Shown here piece after piece: positions 1-9,002 of a DNA stretch of 64,000 nucleotides. Made by a program: the position numbers and the translations under genes. The notes beneath the pieces are model-generated. The model did no database searches. It was not told the origin of the DNA and saw only the letters and a list, made by a program, of their open reading frames with translations. Positions within the stretch are counted from its first letter, which is position 1; the number at the start of each line of letters is the position of its first letter. The stretch lies in NCBI RefSeq assembly GCF_013087515.1, contig NZ_JABFCN010000009.1, forward strand, positions 124,001 to 188,000. Reading direction: 5' to 3'. The DNA comes from Rhizobium sophorae (GTDB lineage Bacteria; Pseudomonadota; Alphaproteobacteria; Rhizobiales; Rhizobiaceae).

Positions 1-292
1 GCTGGAGTGCGGCGCGGACCGAGACGTTGGCAACCCCTTCGGCGCCGCCCATCAGCTCGACGAAGACGTCGATATCGCCCTTTTCGGCAAGCTCTTCCGG
101 CCGGTCGAACCAGGCAACAGTGGAAAGATCGATGCCGCGGTCCCTCGCCTTGTCACGTGCCGAGACGGCCGTAATGGTGATCGGACGACCGCAGGTAACG
201 GCAAGCTCGTTGCTCTTCTGCTGGATGATGCGGACAAGCGAGGCGCCAACGGTGCCCAAGCCCGCAATGCCGATTTTGAGGGCATCTGCCAT
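1..292 (-). CDS. hom: Homoserine dehydrogenase, N-terminal part (cut by window edge)
   Basis: The reverse strand reads from an ATG at 292 into a protein starting MADALKIGIAGLGTVGASLV, a GxGxxG Rossmann nucleotide-binding start typical of homoserine dehydrogenase. This enzyme reduces aspartate semialdehyde to homoserine in the threonine/methionine branch, in the cytoplasm. About 97 residues are visible and the rest lies to the left of the window. The aminotransferase gene just upstream on the same strand ends 60 bases before this start, so the two may be cotranscribed. The identification rests on the N-terminal domain only. Confidence 0.88.
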   Translation of the reverse strand, partial: MADALKIGIAGLGTVGASLVRIIQQKSNELAVTCGRPITITAVSARDKARDRGIDLSTVAWFDRPEELAEKGDIDVFVELMGGAEGVANVSVRAALQ

Positions 293-319
293 GGATCGAT
301 CCTGAATATCTGTGTGGCG

Positions 320-342
320 GCAGCCGCTTGACGCGGCTGCCG
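320..342. terminator. Perfect 9-bp hairpin between aminotransferase and hom
   Basis: GGCAGCCGC and GCGGCTGCC form a perfect inverted repeat with a 5-nt loop in the gap between the aminotransferase stop (353) and the hom start (292). No T-run follows in the direction of transcription, so it is not a canonical intrinsic terminator. It could be a weak terminator or an mRNA processing or stability element. Confidence 0.45.
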
Positions 343-352
343 GAGAGTTGGA

Positions 353-1570
353 TTAGCGGTGTGCGTTCAGCGAGATGACGTTGTGCATCGTCTCGTCTGC
401 CGTCGACATGAACTTCTTGATGTTGCGCGCAGCCTGGCGGATGCGGTGTTCGTTCTCGACAAGGGCCAGACGGACGTAGTCGTCGCCCATTTCGCCGAAG
501 CCGATGCCCGGGGCAACGGCGACGTCGGCCTTCTCGACCAGCAGCTTGGAGAATTCCAGCGAACCGAGGTGACGGAACTTTTCCGGGATCTTCGCCCAGG
601 CGAACATCGTCGCAGCCGGCGGCGGCACGTCGAACCCGGCCTTGCCGAAGCTTTCGACCATGACGTCGCGACGACGTTTATAGACGTTGCGGACTTCCGC
701 AATGTCGGAACCATCGCCGTTCAGCGCATGCGTCGCCGCCACCTGGATCGGCGTGAAGGCGCCGTAGTCGAGATAGGACTTGACGCGGGTGAGCGCCGCG
801 ATCAGCCGCTCGTTGCCGACGGCAAAGCCCATTCGCCAGCCGGGCATGGAGAAGGTTTTCGACATCGAGGTGAACTCGACGGTCACGTCCATCGCGCCCG
901 GCACTTCGAGAACCGACGGTGGCGGGGCGCCGTCGAAGTAGATTTCCGAATAGGCGAGGTCGGAAAGCACGATGATGTCGTGCTTTTTGGCAAAGGCGAT
1001 GACGTCCTTGTAGAAGTCGAGCGTCGCGACAAAGGCCGTCGGGTTCGAGGGATAGTTGAGGATCAGCGCCAAGGGCTTCGGGATCGAATGCCGGACGGCG
1101 CGTTCAAGCGGCTCGAAGAAGCTCGCATCCGGCTCCACCGACATGGAACGGATCACGCCGCCCGCCATCAGGAAGCCGAAGGCGTGGATCGGATAGGTGG
1201 GGTTCGGGCAGAGGATCACGTCGCCGGGCGCGGTGATTGCCTGCGCCATGTTGGCGAAGCCTTCCTTGGAGCCCAAGGTGGCGACCACCTGGGTATCTGG
1301 GTTGAGCTTGACGCCGAAACGGCGGGCATAATAGGCGGCCTGGGCGCGGCGCAGGCCCGGAATGCCCTTGGAAGAGGAATAGCGGTGCGTGCGCGGATCC
1401 TGCACGACCTCGCACAGCTTGTCGACGATCGACTGGGGAGTGGGAAGGTCGGGGTTTCCCATGCCGAGATCGATGATATCGGCGCCGCCCGCTCGCGCGC
1501 TTGCCTTCAAACGGTTAACCTGTTCGAAAACATAAGGCGGCAAACGCCGGACTTTGTGAAACTCTTCCAT
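353..1570 (-). CDS. PLP-dependent class I/II aminotransferase (LL-diaminopimelate/alanine aminotransferase-like)
   Basis: A 405-residue fold-type I aminotransferase. Visible are the LGMGNPDLPTP N-terminal signature, the NYPSNPTA substrate loop, SDLAYSEI, and the PLP-binding lysine in TSMSKTFSMPGWRMG. It transfers an amino group between an amino acid and a 2-oxo acid in the cytoplasm. Rhizobial homologues are usually annotated LL-diaminopimelate aminotransferase or AlaC-like alanine aminotransferase, and the substrate cannot be fixed from sequence. The start at 1570 (MEEFHKVRR) is chosen because GGGGA lies about 8 bases upstream. The frame is open further up (to 1642), but those residues look non-homologous. 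It lies directly upstream of hom. Confidence 0.93.
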   Translation of the reverse strand: MEEFHKVRRLPPYVFEQVNRLKASARAGGADIIDLGMGNPDLPTPQSIVDKLCEVVQDPRTHRYSSSKGIPGLRRAQAAYYARRFGVKLNPDTQVVATLGSKEGFANMAQAITAPGDVILCPNPTYPIHAFGFLMAGGVIRSMSVEPDASFFEPLERAVRHSIPKPLALILNYPSNPTAFVATLDFYKDVIAFAKKHDIIVLSDLAYSEIYFDGAPPPSVLEVPGAMDVTVEFTSMSKTFSMPGWRMGFAVGNERLIAALTRVKSYLDYGAFTPIQVAATHALNGDGSDIAEVRNVYKRRRDVMVESFGKAGFDVPPPAATMFAWAKIPEKFRHLGSLEFSKLLVEKADVAVAPGIGFGEMGDDYVRLALVENEHRIRQAARNIKKFMSTADETMHNVISLNAHR

Positions 1571-1791
1571 CTCATTCCCCATGGAAAGGCGGCATTTCGG
1601 GCCGCAGTCGAAGTTCGTTCCGTCTCCCGGCGGCTGCGACACGAACTTCAGAATCGCAACGCCGTATTCATCAGACCCAAGCGACGCGGCGAATCTTTGA
1701 CGGAAAGGCCGCGTAACGCGCTTTATCGGGAAAATTGTATCTTCCGATCCTTGCCGAAGGCTTTGCGTCCAAATTGCCTGAAAGGCAAGGT

Positions 1792-2205
1792 CTATTTGGA
1801 GATTTCAGACAGCGTATCGGTGCCGTGCTCGGCGGCGAGACGCCGCATTTCGGCGACCTTGGCCTGATATTCGGCTTCCGAAAGCGCGCCTGCCTTGCGC
1901 CGGGCGGCAAGTGCCGTCAGCTGATGCTGCAGTTCGGCCGCCTGTTCGTCGCTCATCTGGACATTGGCGGCCGTTAACGGAGCGCCGAAATTCGGATAGC
2001 CGTCAGGGTATTTTGTAAGGCCGCCCTCGGCCGCCTCGCCCTTGGTGGCCGGCATGACGACGGCGGTCGGCGCCGCTCGCTTGGCGGCGGCTGCGGCTTT
2101 TTGTTCCGCCGTCAGATTGCATCCGGCAAGGGCCATCGCCGCCGCGGCGCAGATCAGTGCGGTGCGGTTGAAGGTTGCGATGCGCCGAATGCCGTTCTTC
2201 GTCAT
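1792..2205 (-). CDS. Small lipoprotein with SHOCT-like C-terminus
   Basis: A 137-residue protein with a basic N-terminus, a hydrophobic stretch and a lipobox LAGC giving a lipidated Cys at residue 29, so it is expected to be membrane-anchored in the periplasm. The middle is Ala-rich and low-complexity. The last 50 residues (QHQLTALAARRKAGALSEAEYQAKVAEMRRL) resemble the short SHOCT-type helical module. The function is unknown. It is transcribed divergently from phaC and sits 221 bases upstream of the aminotransferase on the same strand. Confidence 0.78.
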   Translation of the reverse strand: MTKNGIRRIATFNRTALICAAAAMALAGCNLTAEQKAAAAAKRAAPTAVVMPATKGEAAEGGLTKYPDGYPNFGAPLTAANVQMSDEQAAELQHQLTALAARRKAGALSEAEYQAKVAEMRRLAAEHGTDTLSEISK

Positions 2206-2354
2206 GCCTCAAAATCCAATTTTGACTGCTTCGACTGTTAAATTTGTCGCAGCCACAAAGCAATAGCATGAGCCGATGCGGGTGGAACTTGTTTTCTCGT
2301 TCGATCGCGATGTACAACGAATGGATAAAAAGAGTGGTGCTGCCGCCGGAGGAA

Positions 2355-4190
2355 ATGGTGACCGACAGCAAGCAGGAGAATGGCGGCAAGGCCGGCTTCG
2401 ACGCGACCGATCTCGATCCCTATCTGTTGAAGGATCCTGAGGCCATGGCGATGAATTTCGCCCGGGCGCTCGAAAATCTCGGACAAGCAGCGTCTGCCTG
2501 GCTTGCGCCGCGCGAACGCGGCGAGATCACCGAAAGCGCCGCCGATCCGATGACCGACATGGTCAAGACGCTTTCCAAGGTCACCGAATACTGGATTTCC
2601 GATCCGCGCCGCACCTTCGAGGCACAGACGCAGCTGATGTCCTCGTTCTTCGGCATCTGGATGCGCTCGATGCAGCGCATGCAGGGCGATCCCACGCCAC
2701 CCGAGCCGGACACCCGCAAGGACAAGCGCTTTTCGGACGAGGACTGGCAGAAGAATCCGTTCTTCGATTTTCTCCGCCAGGTCTATTTCGTCACGACCGA
2801 CTGGGTGGAAAAGATGGTGTCGGAGACCGAGGGCCTCGACGAGCACACCAAGCACAAGGCCGGCTTCTACGTGAAGCAGATCACGGCAGCGCTTTCGCCG
2901 ACCAACTTCATCGCTACCAATCCGCAGCTCTACCGCGAGACGATTGCGAGCAGCGGCGCCAATCTGGTGCGCGGGATGAAGATGCTGGCCGAGGATATCG
3001 CTGCCGGACATGGCGACCTTCGCCTTCGCCAGACCGACATGACGAAATTCGCCGTCGGCCGCGACATGGCGCTGACGCCGGGCAAAGTGATCGCCCAGAA
3101 CGATATCTGCCAGATCATCCAGTACGAGTCATCGACCGAAACCGTGCTGAAGCGGCCGCTTTTGATCTGCCCGCCCTGGATCAACAAGTTCTATATACTC
3201 GACCTCAACCCGCAGAAATCCTTCATCAAATGGTGCGTCGACCAGGGGCAGACCGTCTTCGTCATCTCCTGGGTCAACCCGGATGCGCGCCACGCCGACA
3301 AGGACTGGGCGGCCTATGCCCGCGAGGGTATCGATTTCGCGCTGGCGACGATCGAGAAGGCGACCGGCGAGAAGGACGTCAACGCCGTCGGCTACTGCGT
3401 CGGCGGCACGCTGCTGGCAGCAACGCTGGCGTTGCATGCCAAGGAGAAGAACAAGCGCATCAAGACCGCGACACTCTTCACCACCCAGGTCGACTTCACC
3501 CATGCCGGCGACCTCAAGGTCTTCGTCGACGAGGAGCAGCTTGAAGCACTCGAAGAGCATATGCAGGCGGCCGGCTATCTCGACGGCACGAAGATGTCGA
3601 TGGCCTTCAACATGCTGCGCGCCTCCGAGCTGATCTGGCCTTATTTCGTCAACAACTACCTCAAGGGCCAGGATCCCCTGCCCTTCGACCTGTTGTTCTG
3701 GAACGCCGATTCGACCCGCATGGCGGCGGCAAATCATGCCTTCTATCTGCGCAACTGCTATCTCAAGAATGCGCTGACGCAGAACGAGATGATCCTCGAC
3801 GGCAAGCCGGTGTCGCTGAAGGACGTGAAGATCCCGATTTACAATCTCGCCACCCGCGAGGATCACATCGCACCTGCCAAGTCCGTCTTCCTCGGCAGCC
3901 AGTTCTTCGGCGGCAAGGTGGAATTCGTCGTCACCGGCTCGGGACACATCGCCGGCGTCGTCAACCCGCCCGACAAGAAGAAGTATCAATATTGGACCGG
4001 TGGCCCCGCCAAGGGAGAGTACGAGACCTGGCTCGAGCAAGCGACCGAGACGCCGGGATCATGGTGGCCGCATTGGCAGGCCTGGATCGAGGCGCATGAC
4101 GGTAGACGCGTCCCGGCGCGCAAACCCGGCGGCGATGCGTTGAACGCGATCGAGGAAGCGCCGGGGAGTTATGTGATGGAGCGCGCCTGA
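2355..4190 (+). CDS. phaC: Class I poly(3-hydroxyalkanoate) synthase
   Basis: This enzyme polymerises (R)-3-hydroxybutyryl-CoA into PHB on the granule surface. It has an N-terminal PhaC_N region followed by an alpha/beta-hydrolase domain. The lipase-like box is GYCVGG with the nucleophile Cys348. The other triad members are Asp503 in the REDHIAPA stretch and His531 in GSGHIAG (numbering from this start). The 611-residue length suits rhizobial class I enzymes. The start is uncertain: ATGs at 2244, 2310 and 2355 are in frame. The ATG at 2355 is chosen for length and because GGAGG lies immediately before it, although the 2-base spacing is tight. No phaA or phaB is adjacent. Confidence 0.95.
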   Translation: MVTDSKQENGGKAGFDATDLDPYLLKDPEAMAMNFARALENLGQAASAWLAPRERGEITESAADPMTDMVKTLSKVTEYWISDPRRTFEAQTQLMSSFFGIWMRSMQRMQGDPTPPEPDTRKDKRFSDEDWQKNPFFDFLRQVYFVTTDWVEKMVSETEGLDEHTKHKAGFYVKQITAALSPTNFIATNPQLYRETIASSGANLVRGMKMLAEDIAAGHGDLRLRQTDMTKFAVGRDMALTPGKVIAQNDICQIIQYESSTETVLKRPLLICPPWINKFYILDLNPQKSFIKWCVDQGQTVFVISWVNPDARHADKDWAAYAREGIDFALATIEKATGEKDVNAVGYCVGGTLLAATLALHAKEKNKRIKTATLFTTQVDFTHAGDLKVFVDEEQLEALEEHMQAAGYLDGTKMSMAFNMLRASELIWPYFVNNYLKGQDPLPFDLLFWNADSTRMAAANHAFYLRNCYLKNALTQNEMILDGKPVSLKDVKIPIYNLATREDHIAPAKSVFLGSQFFGGKVEFVVTGSGHIAGVVNPPDKKKYQYWTGGPAKGEYETWLEQATETPGSWWPHWQAWIEAHDGRRVPARKPGGDALNAIEEAPGSYVMERA

Positions 4191-4395
4191 GGCCCAACGC
4201 ATCTGTTTTTGAGACGTCGAAAGAAAGAGCGACGCCGCGTAAACAAATTAGAAACCATAATTCGTCATCCTTGCGAGACAGTCGGACGTCGCGGGTGGTC
4301 TAAATTCGGCCCATTTGCGCCTGTACCGGCCCCCGGCGAAGTTTAGTCAGTCAGTGCCGCCGGCCTGCGTAGCGAGTTTGAAAGACGAGTGTAGT

Positions 4396-5736
4396 ATGGC
4401 GTGTGCGGTCGGGACGTTCGATGACGTCACCCCTCTTGGCGGATCTGCTTTCCGTTGGCGCAGATCTCGCGGTTTCCTTTACGGTGTTGTCGGCGCCGGA
4501 TTTTTGACCTCCACCTGGCTGATCGCGACCTTCGCGACGATGCACTCGATAGCCGCTCCCTATTCTCCCCCGGATCGCCTGGCACAGCTCGGCACTGCGC
4601 CAAAGGTTGCGCCTTCACCGCGCCATGAGAGGCTGATCCATGTCGGCAAGGCCGACCGGCTGACCGCCTTCGATGCAAAGCCGAAGGTCCCGCTGACGGC
4701 GAGCCTCATTCAATCCCATGCCGAAAAGACCGCCGCTGCTGCAACAGCACTGGCGGTTCTCGCCAAAAACAATCGGCTCGCCATGGCTGCCGAGCAGCCG
4801 GTCGTGGCAGCGATCTCCGACAGCGCCAAATTCCGCAAGGACGACGTGATCGCGGCGGCGGCGGTCGAGCTCGCCTCGGCAGAGACGGAAGAAGACGACG
4901 GCGACCGGATCATCGTTCCCTCGAAAGAGGCGGTCGCTGCGGCCGAACTCCCGACCCTGCTTGCTCTTGCCGATGCCGGATCCCGGCAAATCGCGCCGGC
5001 TCCGGTCGAGCCAGCTGCACCTCCCGTCAAAACGGCCTCCATTCCCGCATCTGAACCAGCTCCTGTGGTTGTCGCCGCCGCGGAAGACGCGCCACCCTTC
5101 GATCTCGTGCTGGCGCCGGACGAAGATTCGGTGCCGCTGCCGATGGCGCGTCCTGACGGATTGATTGGCAAACCGACACCGACCTCCAAGGGTTCTGAGC
5201 GCTCTGCCGAGCCTGTGCTTGCCTACGCCCAGCCGAACTCGCCGATCGAGGATGACGAGGACGATGCCGTGCCGCGCTACGACAAGCCGGTCTTCTCGCC
5301 GAAGCTGCGCGCAGGCGTGGCGATCTACGATATCGAGAACAGCACCGTCTATCTGCCGAATGGCGAACGGCTCGAGGCCCATTCCGGGCTCGGCAAGATG
5401 CGCGACAAGCCGCGTTTCGCCAACAAGAAGATGCGCGGACCGACGCCGCCGCACACCTATGTTCTTACCATGCGGGAGAGCCTTTTCCACGGCGTCGAGG
5501 CGCTGCGGCTGACACCTGTCGAGGGTTCGGACGCCATCTATGACCGTGTCGGCCTGCTCGCCCACACCTACATGCTCGGCAAGAACGGCGATTCGAACGG
5601 CTGCGTCTCCTTCAAGGATTACAAGCGCTTCCTCGCCGCCTATAAACGTGGCGACATCAAGCAGCTCGTGGTGGTGCCGCGGCTGAACAACAAACCGTCT
5701 TCGACGCTTGCTTCGCTGTTTTCGCGGCGCAGCTGA
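4396..5736 (+). CDS. DUF2778 domain protein with N-terminal membrane anchor
   Basis: A 446-residue protein with a transmembrane segment near residues 27-50 (FLYGVVGAGFLTSTWLIATF), then a long Ala/Pro-rich linker, then a C-terminal DUF2778 domain from about residue 310. The domain carries AHTYMLGKNGDSNGCVSF, with the His and Cys arrangement of L,D-transpeptidase-like folds such as Tlde1 effectors. A role in peptidoglycan modification is an inference from the family. The start at 4396 precedes the anchor; the frame is open to 4315, but that stretch lacks similarity to a signal sequence. The 205-base region before it carries no recognisable gene. Confidence 0.82.
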   Translation: MACAVGTFDDVTPLGGSAFRWRRSRGFLYGVVGAGFLTSTWLIATFATMHSIAAPYSPPDRLAQLGTAPKVAPSPRHERLIHVGKADRLTAFDAKPKVPLTASLIQSHAEKTAAAATALAVLAKNNRLAMAAEQPVVAAISDSAKFRKDDVIAAAAVELASAETEEDDGDRIIVPSKEAVAAAELPTLLALADAGSRQIAPAPVEPAAPPVKTASIPASEPAPVVVAAAEDAPPFDLVLAPDEDSVPLPMARPDGLIGKPTPTSKGSERSAEPVLAYAQPNSPIEDDEDDAVPRYDKPVFSPKLRAGVAIYDIENSTVYLPNGERLEAHSGLGKMRDKPRFANKKMRGPTPPHTYVLTMRESLFHGVEALRLTPVEGSDAIYDRVGLLAHTYMLGKNGDSNGCVSFKDYKRFLAAYKRGDIKQLVVVPRLNNKPSSTLASLFSRRS

Positions 5737-5775
5737 GGATTGGCGAGCGCACCGCCGCGTGCCCGGCAGCGGACG

Positions 5776-6963
5776 CTACTTCAGCCAGGCTGCGATTCGC
5801 TCCACCGCCTCGGCGATCTCCGCTTGCGAGCCCGCATAGGAGAGACGCAAGCTTCGATTTCCCTCCAGCGGATCGAAATCGAGACCGGGCGTGGCGGCGA
5901 CGTCGATTTCCGCGAGCATGCGTTTGGCAAAGCCCATGCTGTCATTGGTGAAGCGGGTGACGTCGAGATAGGCGTAGAAGGCGCCGTCCATCGGCGAGGC
6001 GATGGAAAACCCGATCTGCGGCAGTCGCCGCATCAGCAAATCTCGGTTGGCGCCGTAACTGGCCTTGTAACGATCGAGCTCGGCGCCGGCGCTGAGAGCA
6101 GCCGTGGCGGCGATCTGGGAAAGCTCGGGCGGGGAGATGTAGAGGCTCTGCGCCACCCGCTCGATCGGCCGCACCAGGCGTTCCGGCAGTACCATCCAGC
6201 CGATTCGCCAGCCGGTCATGCAATAATATTTGGAGAAGGAGTTGATGACGATCGCCTCGTCGGTCAGTTCAAGCGCGCTCGCCTCCTCACCTGCGAAGGT
6301 CAGCCCGTGGTAGATTTCATCGGAGATGAAGACGATGGAATGGGCCGCGCAGTAATCCGAAAGCGCCTTCAGTCCCTCGCGGCCGGTCACCGTACCCGTC
6401 GGGTTGGCGGGGCTTGCGAGCAGCACGCCTTTCAGCGTGATGCCGCTTTCCTTCTGCGCCGCTTCGAGGCTTTGCGGCGTCAGGGTGAAGTGGGTCTCGG
6501 CCGTTACAGGCACTTCGAGAACCTTCAGGCCCAGCGCACCGAGGATATTGCGATAGGCGGGATAACCGGGTCTTGCGATCGCCACCGCATCACCGGCATC
6601 GAAGAGCGACAGGAAGGCTAGATTGAAGCCGGCCGAGGAACCGGTGGTGATGGCGATGCGCGTGGGATCGATCTCCAGGCCATGACGATCCTTGTAGTGC
6701 CAGGCGAGCGCCGATTTCAGCCGCGCCGTCCCCAGCGCATCGGTATAACCGATCCGGCCGTCGGCAAGGGCTGCCCGCGCCGCTTCGAGGGCCGCCTCAG
6801 GTGCCGGATGCGAAGGCTGGCCAACCGCCATCGAGATCACCGGATGGCCGGCCGCACGCCGCTTCGTTGCCTCCGCTAGGACGTCCATGGCGTGAAAAGG
6901 CTCGACTTCGCTGCGTTTCGATATGGAAAACAAGATCGTTTCTCGCTCAGCTTCTGCAATCAC
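5776..6963 (-). CDS. PLP-dependent class I/II aminotransferase
   Basis: A 395-residue fold-type I aminotransferase in the aspartate-aminotransferase superfamily. Key motifs are SMAVGQPSHPAP near the N-terminus, GSSAGFNLAF (phosphate cup), SPANPTGT, SDEIYHGL, and the Schiff-base lysine in INSFSKYYCMTGWRIGW. It probably deaminates or transaminates an amino acid or aromatic substrate in the cytoplasm; the substrate is not predictable. It is convergent with the DUF2778 gene (40 bases between stops) and is distinct in sequence from the aminotransferase at 353-1570. Confidence 0.92.
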   Translation of the reverse strand: MIAEAERETILFSISKRSEVEPFHAMDVLAEATKRRAAGHPVISMAVGQPSHPAPEAALEAARAALADGRIGYTDALGTARLKSALAWHYKDRHGLEIDPTRIAITTGSSAGFNLAFLSLFDAGDAVAIARPGYPAYRNILGALGLKVLEVPVTAETHFTLTPQSLEAAQKESGITLKGVLLASPANPTGTVTGREGLKALSDYCAAHSIVFISDEIYHGLTFAGEEASALELTDEAIVINSFSKYYCMTGWRIGWMVLPERLVRPIERVAQSLYISPPELSQIAATAALSAGAELDRYKASYGANRDLLMRRLPQIGFSIASPMDGAFYAYLDVTRFTNDSMGFAKRMLAEIDVAATPGLDFDPLEGNRSLRLSYAGSQAEIAEAVERIAAWLK

Positions 6964-7144
6964 GGCCCGACAATTGCCGCATTAATCGGCTCATCACAAT
7001 CCCGCGAGGGCCGCGCGGGGATGAAAAATTCTGGTTTGAGCAGAACCGAACGCACCGTACCTTGACGCGACGCATTCAAGTCCATTAACCCGGCGACGGT
7101 CTTCTCGATGAAGAGACGACCATATCGCCGATGACGAGGATATC

Positions 7145-7903
7145 ATGGCATTCTTCCCGAAGACCTTCACCGCACTGGCGCTTGCCGCATCGATCGCCCT
7201 TCCGCTTCCGGCGGCAGCGCTCGACGATCAGCAGAAGAAGGAGTTCGGCGAATTCATCAAGCAATACCTGATCGAGAACCCCGAGATCATGCTCGAAGTC
7301 CAGGATGCGCTGCAGAAGAAGCAGGAGGCCCAGCGGTCGGTGAAAGCCAATATGGCGATCGAAGAGAACAGCACCGACATCTTCGAATCGAAGAACGACG
7401 TCACGCTCGGCAATCCCAAGGGCGATGTCACTGTCGTCGAATTCTTCGATTATAATTGCAGCTACTGCCGCCATGCGCTTCCCGACATGCAGGCGATGCT
7501 GAAGAAGGACAAGAACGTCCGTTTCGTCCTCAAGGAATTCCCGATCCTCGGGCCGGATTCGGTCGCCGCCCACAAGGTGGCCGACGCCTTCCGCAAGCTC
7601 GCACCGGAGAAATATGCCGATTTCCACGTCGCCCTTCTCGGCACCGAGGGCCGTGCCTCTGACGAAACAGCGGTCGCGGTCGCTGCCTCGCTCGGCGTCA
7701 GCGAGGACAAGATCCGCGCCGAGATGGCAAAGAGCCCGAATGACGGAATCGTTCAGGCGACCTATCAGCTCGCCTCCAGTCTCGGCATCAGCGGCACGCC
7801 GTCCTATGTGATCGGCAACGAACTGGTGCCCGGCGCCGTCGGGCTCGACGATCTCGAAGCCAAGGTCAAGAACATGCGCAGCTGCGGCAAGACCGCCTGC
7901 TGA
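7145..7903 (+). CDS. DsbA-family thiol:disulfide oxidoreductase, exported
   Basis: A 252-residue periplasmic protein with an N-terminal signal peptide (FTALALAASIALPLPAAAL). An N-terminal helical segment is followed by a thioredoxin-like DsbA domain with the active site Cys105-Ser-Tyr-Cys108, and SGTPSYVIGNELVPG supplies the cis-Pro loop. It resembles the Com1/DsbA subgroup common in rhizobia. The role is oxidation or isomerisation of disulfides in envelope proteins. Two further cysteines near the C-terminus (SCGKTAC) are an unusual but seen tail. It stands alone, with a 160-base gap to aroQ. Confidence 0.92.
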   Translation: MAFFPKTFTALALAASIALPLPAAALDDQQKKEFGEFIKQYLIENPEIMLEVQDALQKKQEAQRSVKANMAIEENSTDIFESKNDVTLGNPKGDVTVVEFFDYNCSYCRHALPDMQAMLKKDKNVRFVLKEFPILGPDSVAAHKVADAFRKLAPEKYADFHVALLGTEGRASDETAVAVAASLGVSEDKIRAEMAKSPNDGIVQATYQLASSLGISGTPSYVIGNELVPGAVGLDDLEAKVKNMRSCGKTAC

Positions 7904-8063
7904 GCAAACCAACCGCCGAACGATAGCCCATCAAATCGCCAAAATCGAAGCGTTTCAACCATGTGGACAAATGTGGCACGATTGCCGCTGCCAATCCGTA
8001 AGGGCTTTCATTCAGCCTTCGCGGAGTCTATAGGTTGCCGTCGTACATTTTACGGAACATTCG

Positions 8064-8501
8064 ATGACGCAAACGATTTTTGTCCTGAACGGGCCCAACC
8101 TGAACATGCTGGGTAAACGAGAGCCCGGCATTTATGGCGGCAAGACGCTCAAGGACATCGAGGCGGACTGCAAGGCTGCAGGCCGCGAACTCGGATTTGA
8201 TATCGATTTCCGGCAGAGCAACCACGAAGGCACGCTCGTCGACTGGTTCCATGAGGCCGACGACAAGGCCGCCGGCGTTGCCATCAACGCGGGCGCCTAT
8301 ACGCATACATCGGTCGCGCTGCATGATGCGATCCGCGCTATTTCCATTCCCGTCGTCGAGCTCCACATATCCAACGTGCATGCACGGGAAGAATTCCGCC
8401 ATAAGTCGATGATCGCGCCGGCATGCAAAGGCGTGATCTGCGGCTTCGGGCCTCACAGCTACATCCTGGCGCTCCACGCGCTGAAGAACATCACGGCATA
8501 A
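8064..8501 (+). CDS. aroQ: 3-dehydroquinate dehydratase, type II
   Basis: A 145-residue cytoplasmic enzyme of the shikimate pathway converting 3-dehydroquinate to 3-dehydroshikimate. The type II signature NGPNLNMLGKREPGIYG carries the catalytic Tyr and Arg. FRQSNHEGTLVDW, INAGAYTHTS, and the catalytic His in ISNVHAREEFRHKS are all present. The length is normal. It heads a tight operon with accB (20 bases downstream), accC and aat, an arrangement common in alphaproteobacteria. Confidence 0.97.
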   Translation: MTQTIFVLNGPNLNMLGKREPGIYGGKTLKDIEADCKAAGRELGFDIDFRQSNHEGTLVDWFHEADDKAAGVAINAGAYTHTSVALHDAIRAISIPVVELHISNVHAREEFRHKSMIAPACKGVICGFGPHSYILALHALKNITA

Positions 8502-8521
8502 GAAGAAGACAGGGCAACACC

Positions 8522-8992
8522 ATGGCTGAAAAGAAATCGGGTATCGACCAGGCACTGATCCGCGATCTCGCTAATATTCTCAACGAAACGGATCTGACCG
8601 AGATCGAGGTCGAGCAAGACGACCTGCGCATCCGCGTTTCGCGTGCCGGCACGCCGCAATATGTCCAGGCGCCGATCGCAGCACCGGCCTTTGCCGCGCC
8701 CGCAGCCACCGCTGCGGCAGCTGCTGCCGCGCCTACCGCAGCTCCCAGCCGCAACCCGGCCAATGTCGTCAATGCACCGATGGTGGGTACCGTTTACATG
8801 GCGCCGGCTCCGGGCGCGCGTCCCTTCATCGAAGTCGGCGCAACCGTCAAGGAAGGCCAGACATTGATCATCATCGAAGCGATGAAGACGATGAACCAGA
8901 TCCCCTCGCCGAAGTCAGGCAAGGTGACCGAGATCCTCGTCGATGACGGACATCCCGTCGAATACGGCCAAGCCCTCGTCGTCATCGAATAG
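8522..8992 (+). CDS. accB: Acetyl-CoA carboxylase biotin carboxyl carrier protein
   Basis: A 156-residue carrier of the biotin used by acetyl-CoA carboxylase in fatty-acid synthesis. An N-terminal helical part is followed by an Ala/Pro-rich hinge at about residues 50-85 and the biotinyl domain. The biotinylated Lys122 sits in the canonical EAMKTMNQI motif. The start at 8522 gives [13 protein letters not shown], the usual N-terminus. It is followed by accC after 10 bases. Confidence 0.97.
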   Translation: MAEKKSGIDQALIRDLANILNETDLTEIEVEQDDLRIRVSRAGTPQYVQAPIAAPAFAAPAATAAAAAAAPTAAPSRNPANVVNAPMVGTVYMAPAPGARPFIEVGATVKEGQTLIIIEAMKTMNQIPSPKSGKVTEILVDDGHPVEYGQALVVIE

Positions 8993-9002
8993 GCCGATGC
9001 CC

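Noticed and set aside
359..1867. A 502-codon open frame on the plus strand
   Set aside because: It is the antisense shadow of the aminotransferase at 353-1570, His/Arg/Asp-rich with no domain; the minus frame has all catalytic motifs.
2238..4040. Long minus-strand frames opposite phaC
   Set aside because: Shadow frames in GC-rich coding sequence; phaC motifs are complete on the plus strand.
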